64,000 nucleotides of DNA from CAVTJL01 sp963828215 (GCA_963828215.1 CAWHFO010000016.1:114004-178003), one strand, 5' to 3'. Positions 36,864 to 46,758 are shown, counted from the stretch's first letter. Notes: generated by a model from the sequence alone, not told the origin. Translations and numbers: made by a program.

Positions 36864-39539
36864 TTAATCGGACGATGGCGGCCCCTGGCGTCGTCGGCGG
36901 ATCGCCATGGCCTGGGCGCGAACCGCGGTGGCCTCCTCGCTGCGGCCGAGCTTGTCGAGAAGAGCGGCGTAGTTCTCGCGGACCGTTGCCAAGGATGGAT
37001 GGTCCGGCGGCAGGGTCTTCTCGCCGATGGCGATGGCGCGCTCGTAGAGCGGCTCGGCCTCGTCGTAGCGGCCGGTGCTCCAGTAGAGGTTGGCCAGGTT
37101 GTTGAGCCGCGTGGCGAGGTCAGAATGCTCGGGGCCGAAGGTCTTCTCGCCGATGGCGATGGCGCGCTTGAAGAGCGGCTCGGCCTCGTCGTAGCGGCCG
37201 GTGCTCCAACAGAGGTTGGCCAGGTTGTTGAGCCAGGTGGCGAGGTCGGGATGCTCGGGTCCGAGGGTCTTCTCGCCGATGGCGATGGCGCGCAGATGGA
37301 GCGGCTCGGCCTCGTCGTAGCGGCCGGTGTTTCGGTAGAGGCTGGCCAGGTTGTTGAGCCAGGTGGCGAGGTCGGGATGCTCGGGGCCGAGGGTCTTCTC
37401 GCCGATGGCGATGGCGCGCTCGTAGAGCGGCTCGGCCTCGTCGTAGCGGCCGGTGCTCTGGTAGAGGCTGGCCAGGTTGTTGAGCTGGATGGCGAGGTCG
37501 GGATGCTCGGGGCCGAGGGTCTTCTCGCCGATGGCGATGGCGCGCTTGTAGAGCGGCTCGGCCTCGTCGTAGTGGCCGGTGCTATTGTAGAGCCCGGCCA
37601 GGTTGTTGAGCTGGATGGCGAGGTTTGGATGCTCGGGGCCGAGGGTCTTCTCGCCGATGGCGATGGCGCGCTCGTAGAGCGGCTCGGCCTCGTCGTAGCG
37701 GCCGGTGTCCCGGTAGAGGTTGGCCAGGTTGTTGAGCTGGGGGCGAGATCGGGATGCTCGGCGCCGAGGGTCTGCCGTGTAGTGGCCACCGCCTGCTCGA
37801 AGAGCGGCGCCGCATCGGCATAGGCGCCGCGGATCTGAAGGTAGGTGGCCGCCCGGTCGAGGACGTAAGCCGTGATCGGAACGCTCGGCGCATGGATCGC
37901 CGCGGCCTGGGCGGCCGCGAGGGCATGCGGCAGCGCAGGCTGCACGACGGACCAACCAGAGTGGTCCCACATCTGGCGGGGCCAGCCTGCTGCGCCGAAC
38001 CGAACGGCGCACTCGGACCAGCCTTGTCGCTCTTCGGCTGTCAGGCCGTCACGGGTGGCCGCCTGCACGAGGCGGTGGAACGTGAGGCTCCCGTTCGCGA
38101 CCACGGCGAGTGAGTAGCTCCGCAGCGCCGCCACGATGTCACCCCAGCGCAGGCTGTCGGCGACAGCATCTCGGAGCGAAGGGGCAAGGGTGTCGCGACG
38201 CTCGGCGAGCAACGACTGAGGGATCTTCTCAGGTGCGAGGAAGGCACAAAGATAGAGCAGGTCGACTGCGGCCGGCTCCTCTTGCTTCAGCCGCGCCACC
38301 GCCAAGCTCCAGGTCGTGCGCACGGTGTCGGGATAGCCCTGCGGCGGCTTTTCCCGCCGCCACAGCTCTTCCCGCCGCGCTCGGAAGGCCGCGAGGTAGT
38401 CCTGCAGCGTCATTGCCCGGTGCAGGATGAAGGCCGCCGCCTGCTCCAGCGCCAGCGGCAGGTCGCCCAGCTCCTCGGCCAGCGTGGCGGCCGTGGCTTC
38501 GTCGAGCTGCCCGGTGCGCTCCAGTAGGAACGCCACCGACGCAGCCCGGGTCAATAGTGGTACCGCGAGTGGCGCCACGTGATCCCAGCTCGGGTTGCGC
38601 GAGGTGATGAGCACCCGGCCCCCGCCGCCCTGCGGCAGCAGATCGCTCAGGCTCGCTTCGTCGCGAGCGTTGTCGAAGACGAGGAGCCAATGCTGTCGCT
38701 GCGACAGACCACGGCGCACCGCCTGGGCGACGGCGGCAAGGTCCTGACCCTCGGCCTCTGGGAGCCGCATCGGGCCTGCCAGCGCCGCGTAGTCGCCGAG
38801 CAGGGTTCCCGGCTCCTCGGCGCGTATCCACCATACGAGGTCGAGCTCGGTGTGATGCCGGTATACATACTCCAGCGCCATCTGCGTTTTGCCGATGCCG
38901 CCCATGCCGTTCAGGGCGGTGAGCGCTGTTGCGCCCTGGGTCAGAGCCCGGTGCAGCGCGTCGAGCAGGTCGTTGCGCCCGGCCAAGTGCGGGTTGCGCA
39001 GGTAGGGGACGTTCCAGATCGGCGGCAGGATGCCGGGAAAGCGAGCGGGACGAGCCCGTGGCGCCTGTACCCGCGCCAGCGGGGGCGGCTCCCGGGAAAG
39101 GGACAGGGCCGGCGGGTGTAGCCCTGCCCGGCATCACGCCCTTCAGCAAGGCATCGACCGCCTGCTGTTCCGTCAGTCCGACGAGATTGATGTAGATCCG
39201 TTGCCCCAGCAGCCCTCGCGGATCGCAGTCCGCCACACGGACGGGCATCAGTCGCCGCTCGCTCCCGGCCGGGTCGCGCGCGAAGGCTGCCGCCCATTCC
39301 GGCTGCGTGTAGGTGGCGGCGAGAAAGCTCGGCGAGAGCACGGGAAGCGTGCGCTCGGCCTCCTTGGTCGCCCGGTCCATCTCCAGCGCGAAGTCATGGC
39401 CGGGGCGGAAGTCCCACGCATCGAGAACGACCGTGTAGCCCGCTTTCTCGAGCTGGGTCCCGATCCACTCGGCCCAGGCCAGATCGGCTCGGTTGTAGCT
39501 GATGAAGAAGTCGCGCTTGGCGTTCGAGGCGTCGGTCAT
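36864..39539 (-). CDS. TIR / NB-ARC / TPR STAND protein (two compensating frameshifts)
   Basis: Signal-transduction ATPase with numerous domains. A TIR domain (residues 7-120) has Glu81 in QPEWAAAF at the place of the NADase catalytic Glu. The NB-ARC domain (about 185-480) has Walker A GMGGIGKT, Walker B LLVFDN, ITSRN and GDLPLALEQAA. The C-terminus is about seven 42-residue TPR units. An extra base near 39058 and a missing base near 37738 cancel out; corrected length is 891 residues. Such proteins serve as phage-sensing defence factors, but FxsT-like regulators of Actinobacteria look similar. No partner genes; an IS5 lies just downstream. Confidence 0.85.
37018..37773 (-). repeat. Six near-identical 126-bp tandem units coding for TPRs
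   Basis: The block CTTCTCGCCGATGGCGATGG recurs at a constant spacing of 126 bases starting near 37018, 37144, 37270, 37396, 37522 and 37648. Each unit encodes one 42-residue TPR (LNNLA-LY--TGRYDEAEPLY-type). The DNA identity is much higher than needed for the fold, so the array can expand or contract by recombination. Confidence 0.9.
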
Positions 39540-39660
39540 GCTGGCTGCCGCAGGCCAGGGTGCGAGGACGGTTCGTCGTCGCCTGCCGCTTGCACCTTAG
39601 CAGCGTCGTGATTTGACGACACGTCTATTGTGGGTTGCGACTTAGCGCTCCGGCGCCCGC

Positions 39661-40482
39661 TCAGTACTGGATGCTGTACCTGTACGCGATCGCCTTCAGG
39701 ATGCGGCGCAGCACCACGTTGGCGACGAAGCCCATGACGCCGAGGGTCAGGATGCCGGCGAAGACAAAATCGGTCTGGGCGAAGAGGCGGGAGCTGAAGA
39801 TCAAGAAGCCGATGCCGCTCTGGGCGGCGACGAACTCGGCGGCGATGACGGTCATGAAGGCGTTGCCGAGCGCCATGCGGATGCCGGTGATGGCGGCCGG
39901 CACGGTGGCCGGCACGATGACGTGCCAGAAGACCTGGGCCGGCTTCGCCCCCAGGCACTGCGCCGCCCGGACTTTTTCTTTTTCGACGGCCATGGCGCCG
40001 GCCATGGTGGCGAGGAAAGTGACAAAGAAAGACGTGTAGACGATGAGAAGAATTTTCGACAGCTCGCCCAGGCCGAACCAGATGAGGAACAGGGTGATGA
40101 AGGCGATGGGCGGGATGTAGCGAAAAAACTCGATGTAGGGCTCGGTGACGGTGCGGAGGAAGGTGCTGCGGCCGGTGAGCATGCCGAGGGGCACGGCGAC
40201 GGCGCAGCCCAGGAGCCAGCCGGAGATGATGCGGAAGTAGCTGATGGCGATGTCCTGGATCAGCGTGCCGTCGGCGATGGAGGAGGCGAGCGCGTCGAAG
40301 ACGTCGAGCGGCGGCGGGAAGAGGATCGGGATGGTGGTCCAGGCGATGATCTGCCAGACCAGCAGGGTGACGACGGCGAGCCCGCCATAGAGGGCGATCG
40401 GGCGCCAGCGCAGGCGGCTCCCGCGTCCGGCGAGCTTTTGCGGGGCAGCGCCCTCGACCGCCAGGGGCTCGCTACGCAGCAT
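39661..40482 (-). CDS. ABC transporter permease, taurine/nitrate type
   Basis: Intact 273-residue permease with six hydrophobic segments. The coupling loop is RAAQCLGAKPAQVFWHVIVPATVP, followed by TGIRMALGNAFMTVIAAE. ATG 40482 overlaps the end of the ATPase gene by 11 bases. Last gene of the second taurine-type operon. Unlike the operon at 1.9-5.6 kb there is only one permease, so the transporter is probably a homodimer. Confidence 0.9.
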   Translation of the reverse strand: MLRSEPLAVEGAAPQKLAGRGSRLRWRPIALYGGLAVVTLLVWQIIAWTTIPILFPPPLDVFDALASSIADGTLIQDIAISYFRIISGWLLGCAVAVPLGMLTGRSTFLRTVTEPYIEFFRYIPPIAFITLFLIWFGLGELSKILLIVYTSFFVTFLATMAGAMAVEKEKVRAAQCLGAKPAQVFWHVIVPATVPAAITGIRMALGNAFMTVIAAEFVAAQSGIGFLIFSSRLFAQTDFVFAGILTLGVMGFVANVVLRRILKAIAYRYSIQY

Positions 40483-41260
40483 GGGCCGCCCCGCCGGCCT
40501 CGGGGTGGAGGAGCGCGTTGAGCTCGTTGTAGAGCTCGCCGAATTCGGCGGTCATGGCGCCGCGCGGGCGGGCGAGGCCGATCGGCCGGCTGGCGATGAC
40601 GCGGGCGCGGGGCCCGTGCGACATCACGGCGACGCGGTCGGCCAGCCAGATGGCCTCGTTGATGTCGTGGGTGATGAAGACGACGGTTTTCCGGCTCTGC
40701 ATCCAGATCTGGCCGAGCTCTTCCTGCATCCGCCGCCGGGTCTGCGCATCGAGCGCGCCGAACGGCTCGTCCATCAGCAGGATGTGCGGGTTGTTGGCGA
40801 GCACCCGGGCGATCTGCACGCGCTGCTTCATGCCCCCGGACAGCTCGCGCGGGAATTTTTTTCGATGGTCCGCGAGGCCGACCAGGGCCAGGTTCTTCTC
40901 GATGGCGGCCCGGCGCTCGGCGGGGGCGACGCCGCGCATCTCGAGCCCGAAGGCCACGTTCTCCTCGACCGTGAGCCAGGAGAAGAGGGCGAGCTCGCTC
41001 TGGAAGACGACGCCGCGGTCCGCCGAGGGGCCGGTCACCTCGCTGCCGAAGACGCGGACGCGGCCGGCGCTGGGCGCCTCGAAGCCGGCGACGAGGTTGA
41101 GGACGGTGGACTTGCCGCAGCCGGTGGGGCCGAGGAGGCACAGAAACTCGCCGTCGCCGACCTCGAGGTCGAGGCCCTCGATGACGGCGACGCCCCGGTC
41201 CGTCTCGTCGGCGCGGGAGAAGCGCTTGGCGATGCCGGCGAGCTCGATCGCTGGGGCCAT
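40472..41260 (-). CDS. ABC transporter ATPase, taurine/nitrate type
   Basis: Intact 262-residue ATPase: Walker A GPTGCGKST, Q-loop FQSELALFSW, signature LSGGMKQRVQ, Walker B ILLMDEPFGALD and switch ITHDINEA. Start ATG 41260, 17 bases after the binding-protein stop. It is a paralogue of the frameshifted ATPase at 3154-3989. Confidence 0.92.
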   Translation of the reverse strand: MAPAIELAGIAKRFSRADETDRGVAVIEGLDLEVGDGEFLCLLGPTGCGKSTVLNLVAGFEAPSAGRVRVFGSEVTGPSADRGVVFQSELALFSWLTVEENVAFGLEMRGVAPAERRAAIEKNLALVGLADHRKKFPRELSGGMKQRVQIARVLANNPHILLMDEPFGALDAQTRRRMQEELGQIWMQSRKTVVFITHDINEAIWLADRVAVMSHGPRARVIASRPIGLARPRGAMTAEFGELYNELNALLHPEAGGAAHAA

Positions 41261-41277
41261 CGGCCGGGCCTGCCGGC

Positions 41278-42276
41278 TCAGAGGTTGCGGACGAGGCCCG
41301 GATCGATGGCGCGGAGATATTGCGGGGCGAAGACCTTGGCCATGTCGGGCACGTCTTCCTTGAGCTTGCCGTTGGCCTTCATCCACTCGCCGACCGGGCC
41401 GAAGGCGTCGAGCGCGGCCTTGTCGAGATAGACGCTCCAGTCGAAGTTGGTGCGGCCGAGCTGGGCCGCCACGTCCGGCGCCTTGAGGTTCAGCTTTCTG
41501 GCCGTGATCTTCGCCGTCTCGGCCGGATTGGCCTTGATGAAGTCGTTGGCCTCGATCATCGCCCGCAAGAGGGCCGTGGTGGCGTCGGGGTGGGCATCGC
41601 ACCAGTCGCGGCGCATCTCGAGATAGGTCCGGGTGAGATAGGCCGAATTGATATTGGGCTCGAGCAGGTGGGCCCGGCCCTTCATGATCTCGAGGCCGCG
41701 GCTGATCATCGGCTCGAGCCAGACATAGCCGTCGATGTCGCCCTTGGCGAAGAGGGCGACCTGCTCGGACGCGGCGACGTTGATCAGCGTGACCTTGTCC
41801 TTGGCGACCCCGACCTTGGCCAGATAGCGGTCGAAGGCGTAGTCGGCGCTCGACCCGTAGATCAGGCCGATCTTCTTGCCGGCCAGGTCTTCCGGCGTCG
41901 CGATCGTCTGGAGGCAGACCAGCCGCAGGTCGTGGACCGTGATGAAGACCGCCGGCACCACGAGGTCGGCGCCCTTGGCGATCAGCGCCATGAGCGGGAA
42001 CTCGACCGTGCCCGCGGTCTCGGCCTGGCCGGCCACGACCGCCTGGGTGCCGAGGAAGCCCACGTCGAACAGGAGCACCGAGCCGTCGATGCCGTGCTTC
42101 TTGAACATCCCCGTCGCCTCGGCGACGTAGAGATCGGAATAGCCGATATTGGCGCCGGCGGTCAGGCGGATGGTGACGAGGTCCGCCGCCCGCGTCGCCC
42201 TGCCGCCCAGCCGGATGGTCAGCGGTGCCGCCGCGAGCCCCGCCAGGGCCGCGCGTCGCGTCGCTCTTCCGATCAT
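41278..42276 (-). CDS. ABC transporter substrate-binding protein, taurine/nitrate type
   Basis: Intact 332-residue periplasmic receptor. The signal MIGRATRRAALAGLAAAPLT contains a twin-arginine-like pair; ATG 42276 follows a GGAGG site. The mature part has ANIGYSDLYVAEATGMFKKH and LAGKKIGLIYGSSADYAFDR, typical of NMT1/THI5-like receptors. A predicted LacI-type operator lies about 120 bases upstream. Confidence 0.9.
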   Translation of the reverse strand: MIGRATRRAALAGLAAAPLTIRLGGRATRAADLVTIRLTAGANIGYSDLYVAEATGMFKKHGIDGSVLLFDVGFLGTQAVVAGQAETAGTVEFPLMALIAKGADLVVPAVFITVHDLRLVCLQTIATPEDLAGKKIGLIYGSSADYAFDRYLAKVGVAKDKVTLINVAASEQVALFAKGDIDGYVWLEPMISRGLEIMKGRAHLLEPNINSAYLTRTYLEMRRDWCDAHPDATTALLRAMIEANDFIKANPAETAKITARKLNLKAPDVAAQLGRTNFDWSVYLDKAALDAFGPVGEWMKANGKLKEDVPDMAKVFAPQYLRAIDPGLVRNL

Positions 42277-42396
42277 CTCGCCTGCCTCCCGTTCCTGCGC
42301 GGCTTCTCGCGAGCCGTCGTCCTGCTGATGGTGGTGGGGGCGATGCCGCGGGCGAGCCTGCCACAGCGCCCGCAGGCCACGCCTCCACCGCAGTAA

Positions 42397-42410
42397 TGAT
42401 AACGTTGCCA
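42397..42410. promoter_or_regulatory. LacI-family operator upstream of the second ABC operon
   Basis: TGATAACGTTGCCA, a near-palindrome around AACGTT, matches the site at 44296-44309 (consensus TGNYAACGTTRNCA). It lies between the hydrolase stop and the binding-protein start, where it could control the ABC operon. Confidence 0.6.
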
Positions 42411-42420
42411 TCGGGCGCTG

Positions 42421-43191
42421 TCAAAGTGGTCCGAAAGAGATTATTTTGCTCCTCGAGCCGTGCCTCAGCCGGCGGTCGAACAGGGAGAAGACGCGCTCCC
42501 AGGCGCGCTCGGCCGAGGGCTTGTGGTAGCAATAGCGCTCGGGGAAGGTGAAGCCGTGGTCGGCGCCCGGAAAGATCTCGAGCCGGTGGGGCACGCCGGC
42601 CGCGGCGAGCGCCGCGTCGATGACCCGCTGATGCTCCGGCGGCGAGAGCGGGTCGCCGTCGGCGAAGCCGAAATAGCATTCGGCCCGGATGCGCTCGGCC
42701 AGCCGATGCGGCGAGTTGGGCTGGTCGGTGACCTGGAAGCCGCCATGCAGCGAGACCATCGCCCGAACGCGGTCCGGGAAGATGCCGGCCGCGGCGAAGG
42801 CGTGGCGGCCGCCCATGCAATAGCCGATGACGCCGGTCGCAGCGGCGGCCTCGGGCCGGCTCCGGGCGAAGTCGAGCTGGGCCCTGGTATCGGCGAGGCA
42901 GCGGTCGTGGGTCAGAGCGAAATTCAGGCGCTGCATCGCGGGGTCGGGGCCATGCGTCGGCAGCAGCTTCGGATCGAAGGACGGGCCGCCGTCCCGATAG
43001 TAGAGATTGGCCAGCATCACATAGTAGCCGACGGTGCCGATCCGGCGCGCCATGTCGCGCAGCTCTTCCCGGATGCCGAGCGCGTCCATGAAGAAGACGA
43101 CCGTCGGGAACGGCCCGCCCTCTTCCGGATGGGTGAAGAAGGTCGGCATCTCCCCGTCCCGCGTCCGGATCAGGATCTCCCTCTCGAACAT
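42421..43191 (-). CDS. Dienelactone hydrolase family protein
   Basis: Intact 256-residue alpha/beta hydrolase. The nucleophile elbow GYCMGG carries Cys in place of Ser, as in dienelactone hydrolases; the Asp (FADGD) and His (GADHGF) of the triad are present. Start ATG 43191. It lies directly downstream of the LacI-type regulator on the same strand. Probably opens a lactone or thioester-like intermediate of the substrate handled by the neighbouring transporter and sulfatase. Confidence 0.88.
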   Translation of the reverse strand: MFEREILIRTRDGEMPTFFTHPEEGGPFPTVVFFMDALGIREELRDMARRIGTVGYYVMLANLYYRDGGPSFDPKLLPTHGPDPAMQRLNFALTHDRCLADTRAQLDFARSRPEAAAATGVIGYCMGGRHAFAAAGIFPDRVRAMVSLHGGFQVTDQPNSPHRLAERIRAECYFGFADGDPLSPPEHQRVIDAALAAAGVPHRLEIFPGADHGFTFPERYCYHKPSAERAWERVFSLFDRRLRHGSRSKIISFGPL

Positions 43192-43217
43192 TTTTTCGTC
43201 TCTCCCTGGGGGGTGGC

Positions 43218-44273
43218 TCAGGCCGGCGGGGCGCGCGTGCTGGCGCGGGGCAGGACCTCGAAGCCGAGGTCGCAGATCCGCTCCGCGGGCGTGCCGCCCG
43301 ACAGCCGCGCCAGCAGCATCTCCGCCGCGTGGCGGCCGATCTCGTAGCGCGGGACGCGCACCGTGGTCACCGCCGGCACGGTCTCGCCGCTCAGGGGGAT
43401 CCCGAGGAACCCTGCCACGCCCAGCCGCTCCGGCACCGGCCAGCCGCGCCGCTGGCACTCGAAGAGGGTGCCGACGGCGAAGGCGTCGCTCGAGCAGAAG
43501 AGGCAGTCGGTGTCGGGCCAGCGCTCCATCAGCTCGGCGGCGCCGCGCCCGCCCTTCGCGATGGAGGTCGGCCACTGGAGGGTGACGATGCGGTCGGCGG
43601 CCCGGCCGTGCCGGCGCATCGCCTGGCGAAACCCGTTCCGGCGTCGATAGGCCCGCTCATTGTCGTCGAGCGGACCGCAGACGAAGCCGATCCGGCGATA
43701 GCCGGCGGCAACGAGGTGGTCGACCATGGCGGCGGCGGCCGCTTCCTCGACATAGCCGACATTCATGTCGATCGGCCGCTTGGCCAGGGTGCCGGTCTCG
43801 ACGACGGGGATGCCGGCCCGCCTGAGGATCTCGCGGGCCGCCTGCCGATGCGCCACGCCGGAGACCAGGATACCCTCGGGCCGCCGGCCCACGAAGGCCC
43901 GCAGCAGCTCGGCCTCCCGGTCGAGCGAGTAGCCGCTGACCCCCACCATGAGCTCGATGCCCCGGGTATGCAGCCCATCCGAGACACCTTGCAGCATCTC
44001 GGCATATTGCGAGTTGTCGAGGCTCGGCACGATGGCGGCGACGAGGCCGCTGCGGCTCGAGCGGAAGCTCCGGGCCACGAGATCGGGGAGGTAGCCGAGC
44101 TGGTCGACGGCGGAGGCGACCCTCAGGCGGGTGGCCTCGGCGACCAGCTCCGGCCGCTGCAGGGCCCGCGAGACGGTGATCGGCGCCACCCCGGCCAGCT
44201 GCGCCACGTTGTTCAGCGTCGGCCGTGGCTCGACCGACGACAGGATGCGCCCGCGAGGCTCTCGATCGCTCAT
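43218..44273 (-). CDS. LacI-family transcriptional regulator
   Basis: Intact 351-residue repressor. The HTH reads TLNNVAQLAGVAPITVSRAL, followed by a hinge with GYLPDLVARSF and an effector domain with AIVPSLDNSQYAEMLQG and FCSSDAFAVGTLFECQRRGW. It is divergent from the sulfatase at 44424 and upstream of the hydrolase and ABC genes. The shared operator at 42397 and 44296 is likely its site. Confidence 0.92.
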   Translation of the reverse strand: MSDREPRGRILSSVEPRPTLNNVAQLAGVAPITVSRALQRPELVAEATRLRVASAVDQLGYLPDLVARSFRSSRSGLVAAIVPSLDNSQYAEMLQGVSDGLHTRGIELMVGVSGYSLDREAELLRAFVGRRPEGILVSGVAHRQAAREILRRAGIPVVETGTLAKRPIDMNVGYVEEAAAAAMVDHLVAAGYRRIGFVCGPLDDNERAYRRRNGFRQAMRRHGRAADRIVTLQWPTSIAKGGRGAAELMERWPDTDCLFCSSDAFAVGTLFECQRRGWPVPERLGVAGFLGIPLSGETVPAVTTVRVPRYEIGRHAAEMLLARLSGGTPAERICDLGFEVLPRASTRAPPA

Positions 44274-44295
44274 ATCGCTGTTTGACTCGCCTTTA

Positions 44296-44309
44296 TGACA
44301 ACGTTAGCA
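44296..44309. promoter_or_regulatory. LacI-family operator between regulator and sulfatase
   Basis: TGACAACGTTAGCA is a near-palindrome around AACGTT in the gap between the divergent lacI-type gene (start 44273) and sulfatase gene (start 44424). With the 42397-42410 site it defines TGNYAACGTTRNCA. It should link sulfatase, repressor and transporter control. Confidence 0.65.
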
Positions 44310-44423
44310 TTTTGCGCAGCGACAGAACAAGATCGACGTCGGCTCGCGGGCGGCTGGTTCGGGCATCTCTCGGATTCCTGTCCCCACGCGGCCGGGCGGC
44401 GGCGAGCGAGAGGCGTCAGCCAG

Positions 44424-45956
44424 ATGACGAAGCGAAAGAACATTCTTTTCATCACGGGCGACCAGCAGCGCGGCGACGCCTTCGGGTTCGAGGGGCGCAA
44501 GGTCAAGACCCCGCATTTCGATCTCATGGCGAGGCAAGGTACCGTGTTCGGGGCCTGCATCACGTCCAACCTCGTCTGCCAGCCGTCCAGGGCCTCGATG
44601 CTGACGGGCCTGCTGCCGCGCACGCACGGCGTCGCCGACAACGGCCTGGACCTGCCCAAGGCGACCGGCGAGGCCGGCTTCGCCGGCGCGCTCGGCAGGG
44701 CCGGCTATCGCACCGGCTTCATCGGCAAGGCTCATTTCGCGACCTCGCACACCTTTCACGCCACCGGCTCGCCCGAGTGCCGCTCCAGCATGGAGCGCTA
44801 CGGCGCCGACTGGAACGGCCCCTATATGGGCTTCGAGCATGTCGAGCTCATGGTCGAAGGCCACAACAACACGCTCCCGGCGCGGCCGCCGTCCGGCCAG
44901 CACTACGAGCGCTGGTACTACGGCGACGGGCTGGGCGACCTCAAGAACGAACTCTACAAGACGAATGTCGGTCCCGATACAAAGGGTGCGGCGCAGACCT
45001 GGCATTCGGGCCTCCCGACGGTCTGGCACAACAGCACCTGGGTCGGCGACCGTACCATCGCCTACCTCAACGCCCACAAGGACGAGCCCTTCTGCGCCTG
45101 GGCCTCCTTTCCGGATCCGCACCATCCCTTCGACTGCCCGGTGCCCTGGAGCCTCCTGCACGACCCGGCCGAGGTGGACCTGCCCCCGCACCGTACCCTC
45201 GACCTCGACCGACGGCCCTGGTGGCACCGGGCCAGCCTCGAGGGCACGCCGCAGATCCGGGACGACCTGCGCGCGATGCGCGAGAACTACTCGAGGGTCA
45301 AGAGCTTCACGGATGACCAGCTTCGGGAGATCATCGCCAACTATTACGGCATGATCGCGCTCATCGACCACAATGTCGGGCGGATCATGGCCGAGCTGGT
45401 GCGGCTGGGCCTGGACGAGAATACGCTCGTCATCTACGCCACCGACCATGGCGACTGGCTGGGCGACCATGGTCTGCTGCTCAAGGGGCCGATGGCCTAT
45501 GAAGGCCTGCTCAGGGTCGGCTGCCTGATGCAGGGCCCGGGCGTGGCGGCCGGCCAGGTTGTGCGGGAGCCCGTCTCGACCCTCGACGTGCCGGCGACGA
45601 TTCTCGACTATGCGGGCGCTGCGCCGCTGCGGCCGATGCACAGCCGCAGCCTCCTGCCGCTCGCCGCAGGCGAGGCCGAGGAGCGCCCGTTCGCCTATAT
45701 GGAATGGGACCTTTCGGCGTCGCGCTGCGGCGTCGCTCTCCAGCTCCGGACGGTCCGCACCAAGACCCACAAGCTGACCCTGGAGACGATCTCGGGAACC
45801 GGAGAGCTCTACGATCTCGCGGGCGACCCGGGCGAGATGACCAATCGCTTCGACGATCCGGCCCTGCACAATGTGCAGCGCGAGCTCGTCGAGATGATCG
45901 GGAGCCGCCCGGACGACGCGCTGGCGACCCCGCTCGAGCCGGTCGGCATGGCGTGA
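44424..45956 (+). CDS. Sulfatase (type I, formylglycine)
   Basis: Intact 510-residue sulfatase. Metal ligands in ILFITGDQQRGD, formylglycine motif Cys52-Gln-Pro-Ser-Arg56 in LVCQPSRASMLTG, and later YATDHGDWLGDHG. No signal peptide, so it acts in the cytoplasm on an imported sulfate or phosphonate ester. Start ATG 44424 is chosen over an in-frame ATG 44295 because the family begins at the first strand. It is in the same putative regulon as the ABC operon at 39.7-42.3 kb. Confidence 0.9.
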   Translation: MTKRKNILFITGDQQRGDAFGFEGRKVKTPHFDLMARQGTVFGACITSNLVCQPSRASMLTGLLPRTHGVADNGLDLPKATGEAGFAGALGRAGYRTGFIGKAHFATSHTFHATGSPECRSSMERYGADWNGPYMGFEHVELMVEGHNNTLPARPPSGQHYERWYYGDGLGDLKNELYKTNVGPDTKGAAQTWHSGLPTVWHNSTWVGDRTIAYLNAHKDEPFCAWASFPDPHHPFDCPVPWSLLHDPAEVDLPPHRTLDLDRRPWWHRASLEGTPQIRDDLRAMRENYSRVKSFTDDQLREIIANYYGMIALIDHNVGRIMAELVRLGLDENTLVIYATDHGDWLGDHGLLLKGPMAYEGLLRVGCLMQGPGVAAGQVVREPVSTLDVPATILDYAGAAPLRPMHSRSLLPLAAGEAEERPFAYMEWDLSASRCGVALQLRTVRTKTHKLTLETISGTGELYDLAGDPGEMTNRFDDPALHNVQRELVEMIGSRPDDALATPLEPVGMA

Positions 45957-46008
45957 GGCACGCCGCCGGCGCGGCCCGGCACCAGGGAAGAAGCAAGGAG
46001 GCCGAACG

Positions 46009-46758
46009 ATGATGCGACCCGTCGCCACCTCATGGCCGGCGCGGGAGCCGGCGCCGCGGGCGCCTTCCTGCCGGCCGGCCGCGCCGCCGACTGGCCGGCC
46101 CGGCCGGTCACCGTCGCCATGGTGGCGCCGCCCGGCGGCGTCACCGACATCGGCGTCCGGGCGCTCGTCGAGCCGATGCGGGCGGCCCTGGCCGTCCCGC
46201 GGCTGAGCTACCTCGACATGTCGGGCGCCGGCGGCGTGCAGGGCTTCGACTATGTCCAGCGCCAGCCGCCGACGGCTACACCTGGTGCGGCCTCAACGAC
46301 ATCATCGAGGCGTTCCCGAGCCTTGGGCTCCTCGACTTCGACTGGCGCGCCTTCGACATCTACATGGGCGGCGGCAGCTTCTGCACGATCTCCGTGCCGG
46401 CCTCGAGCGAGATCGAGAGCTTCGAGCAGTTTCGCGACCTCGTGGCCGCCAATCCCGGCAAGTACTCCATCTCGTCCACGCCCTCGGGCTCGCTGTGGTC
46501 GAACGCCGTCGTCTATCTCAAGAAGAAGCTGGGTCTCGATCTGAAGCTCGTGAACTACAAGGGCGGCGGCCCGGCGACCCGCGCGGTGCTGGCCGGCGAG
46601 ACCGACTTCGGCAGCACGGCCTTCACGCCCCTGCTGAACTTCATCAAGGCCGGCCAGCTGCGCTGCCTCGTCGCCTGGACCGAGGAGGACTACAAGCTGG
46701 GCGACGTCACCGTGCCCTCCATCGCCCGCTTCTCCGACGACAAGATCCTGAGTTCCTC
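46009..46758 (+). pseudogene. Tripartite tricarboxylate receptor TctC, 3'-truncated and frameshifted
   Basis: Bug/TctC-type periplasmic receptor. After a twin-arginine-like RRHLMAGAGAG start (reached by one frame change near 46016) it reads PARPVTVAMVAPPGGVTDIG, then changes frame near 46268 and continues GGGSFCTISVPASSEIESFE and KLVNYKGGGPATRAVLAGET. The last quarter of the receptor is missing: after ARFSDDKI the sequence jumps into the end of TctA. It follows the sulfatase by about 50 bases. Confidence 0.75.

Noticed and set aside
37018..37773. Regularly spaced repeats resembling a CRISPR array
   Set aside because: The 126-bp units are continuous coding repeats of TPR motifs without distinct spacers, and no cas genes are present.
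40472..42820. A 782-codon minus-strand frame that looks like an ATPase with a huge N-terminal extension
   Set aside because: The extension is an out-of-frame reading of the binding-protein and hydrolase genes; the ATPase begins at ATG 41260.
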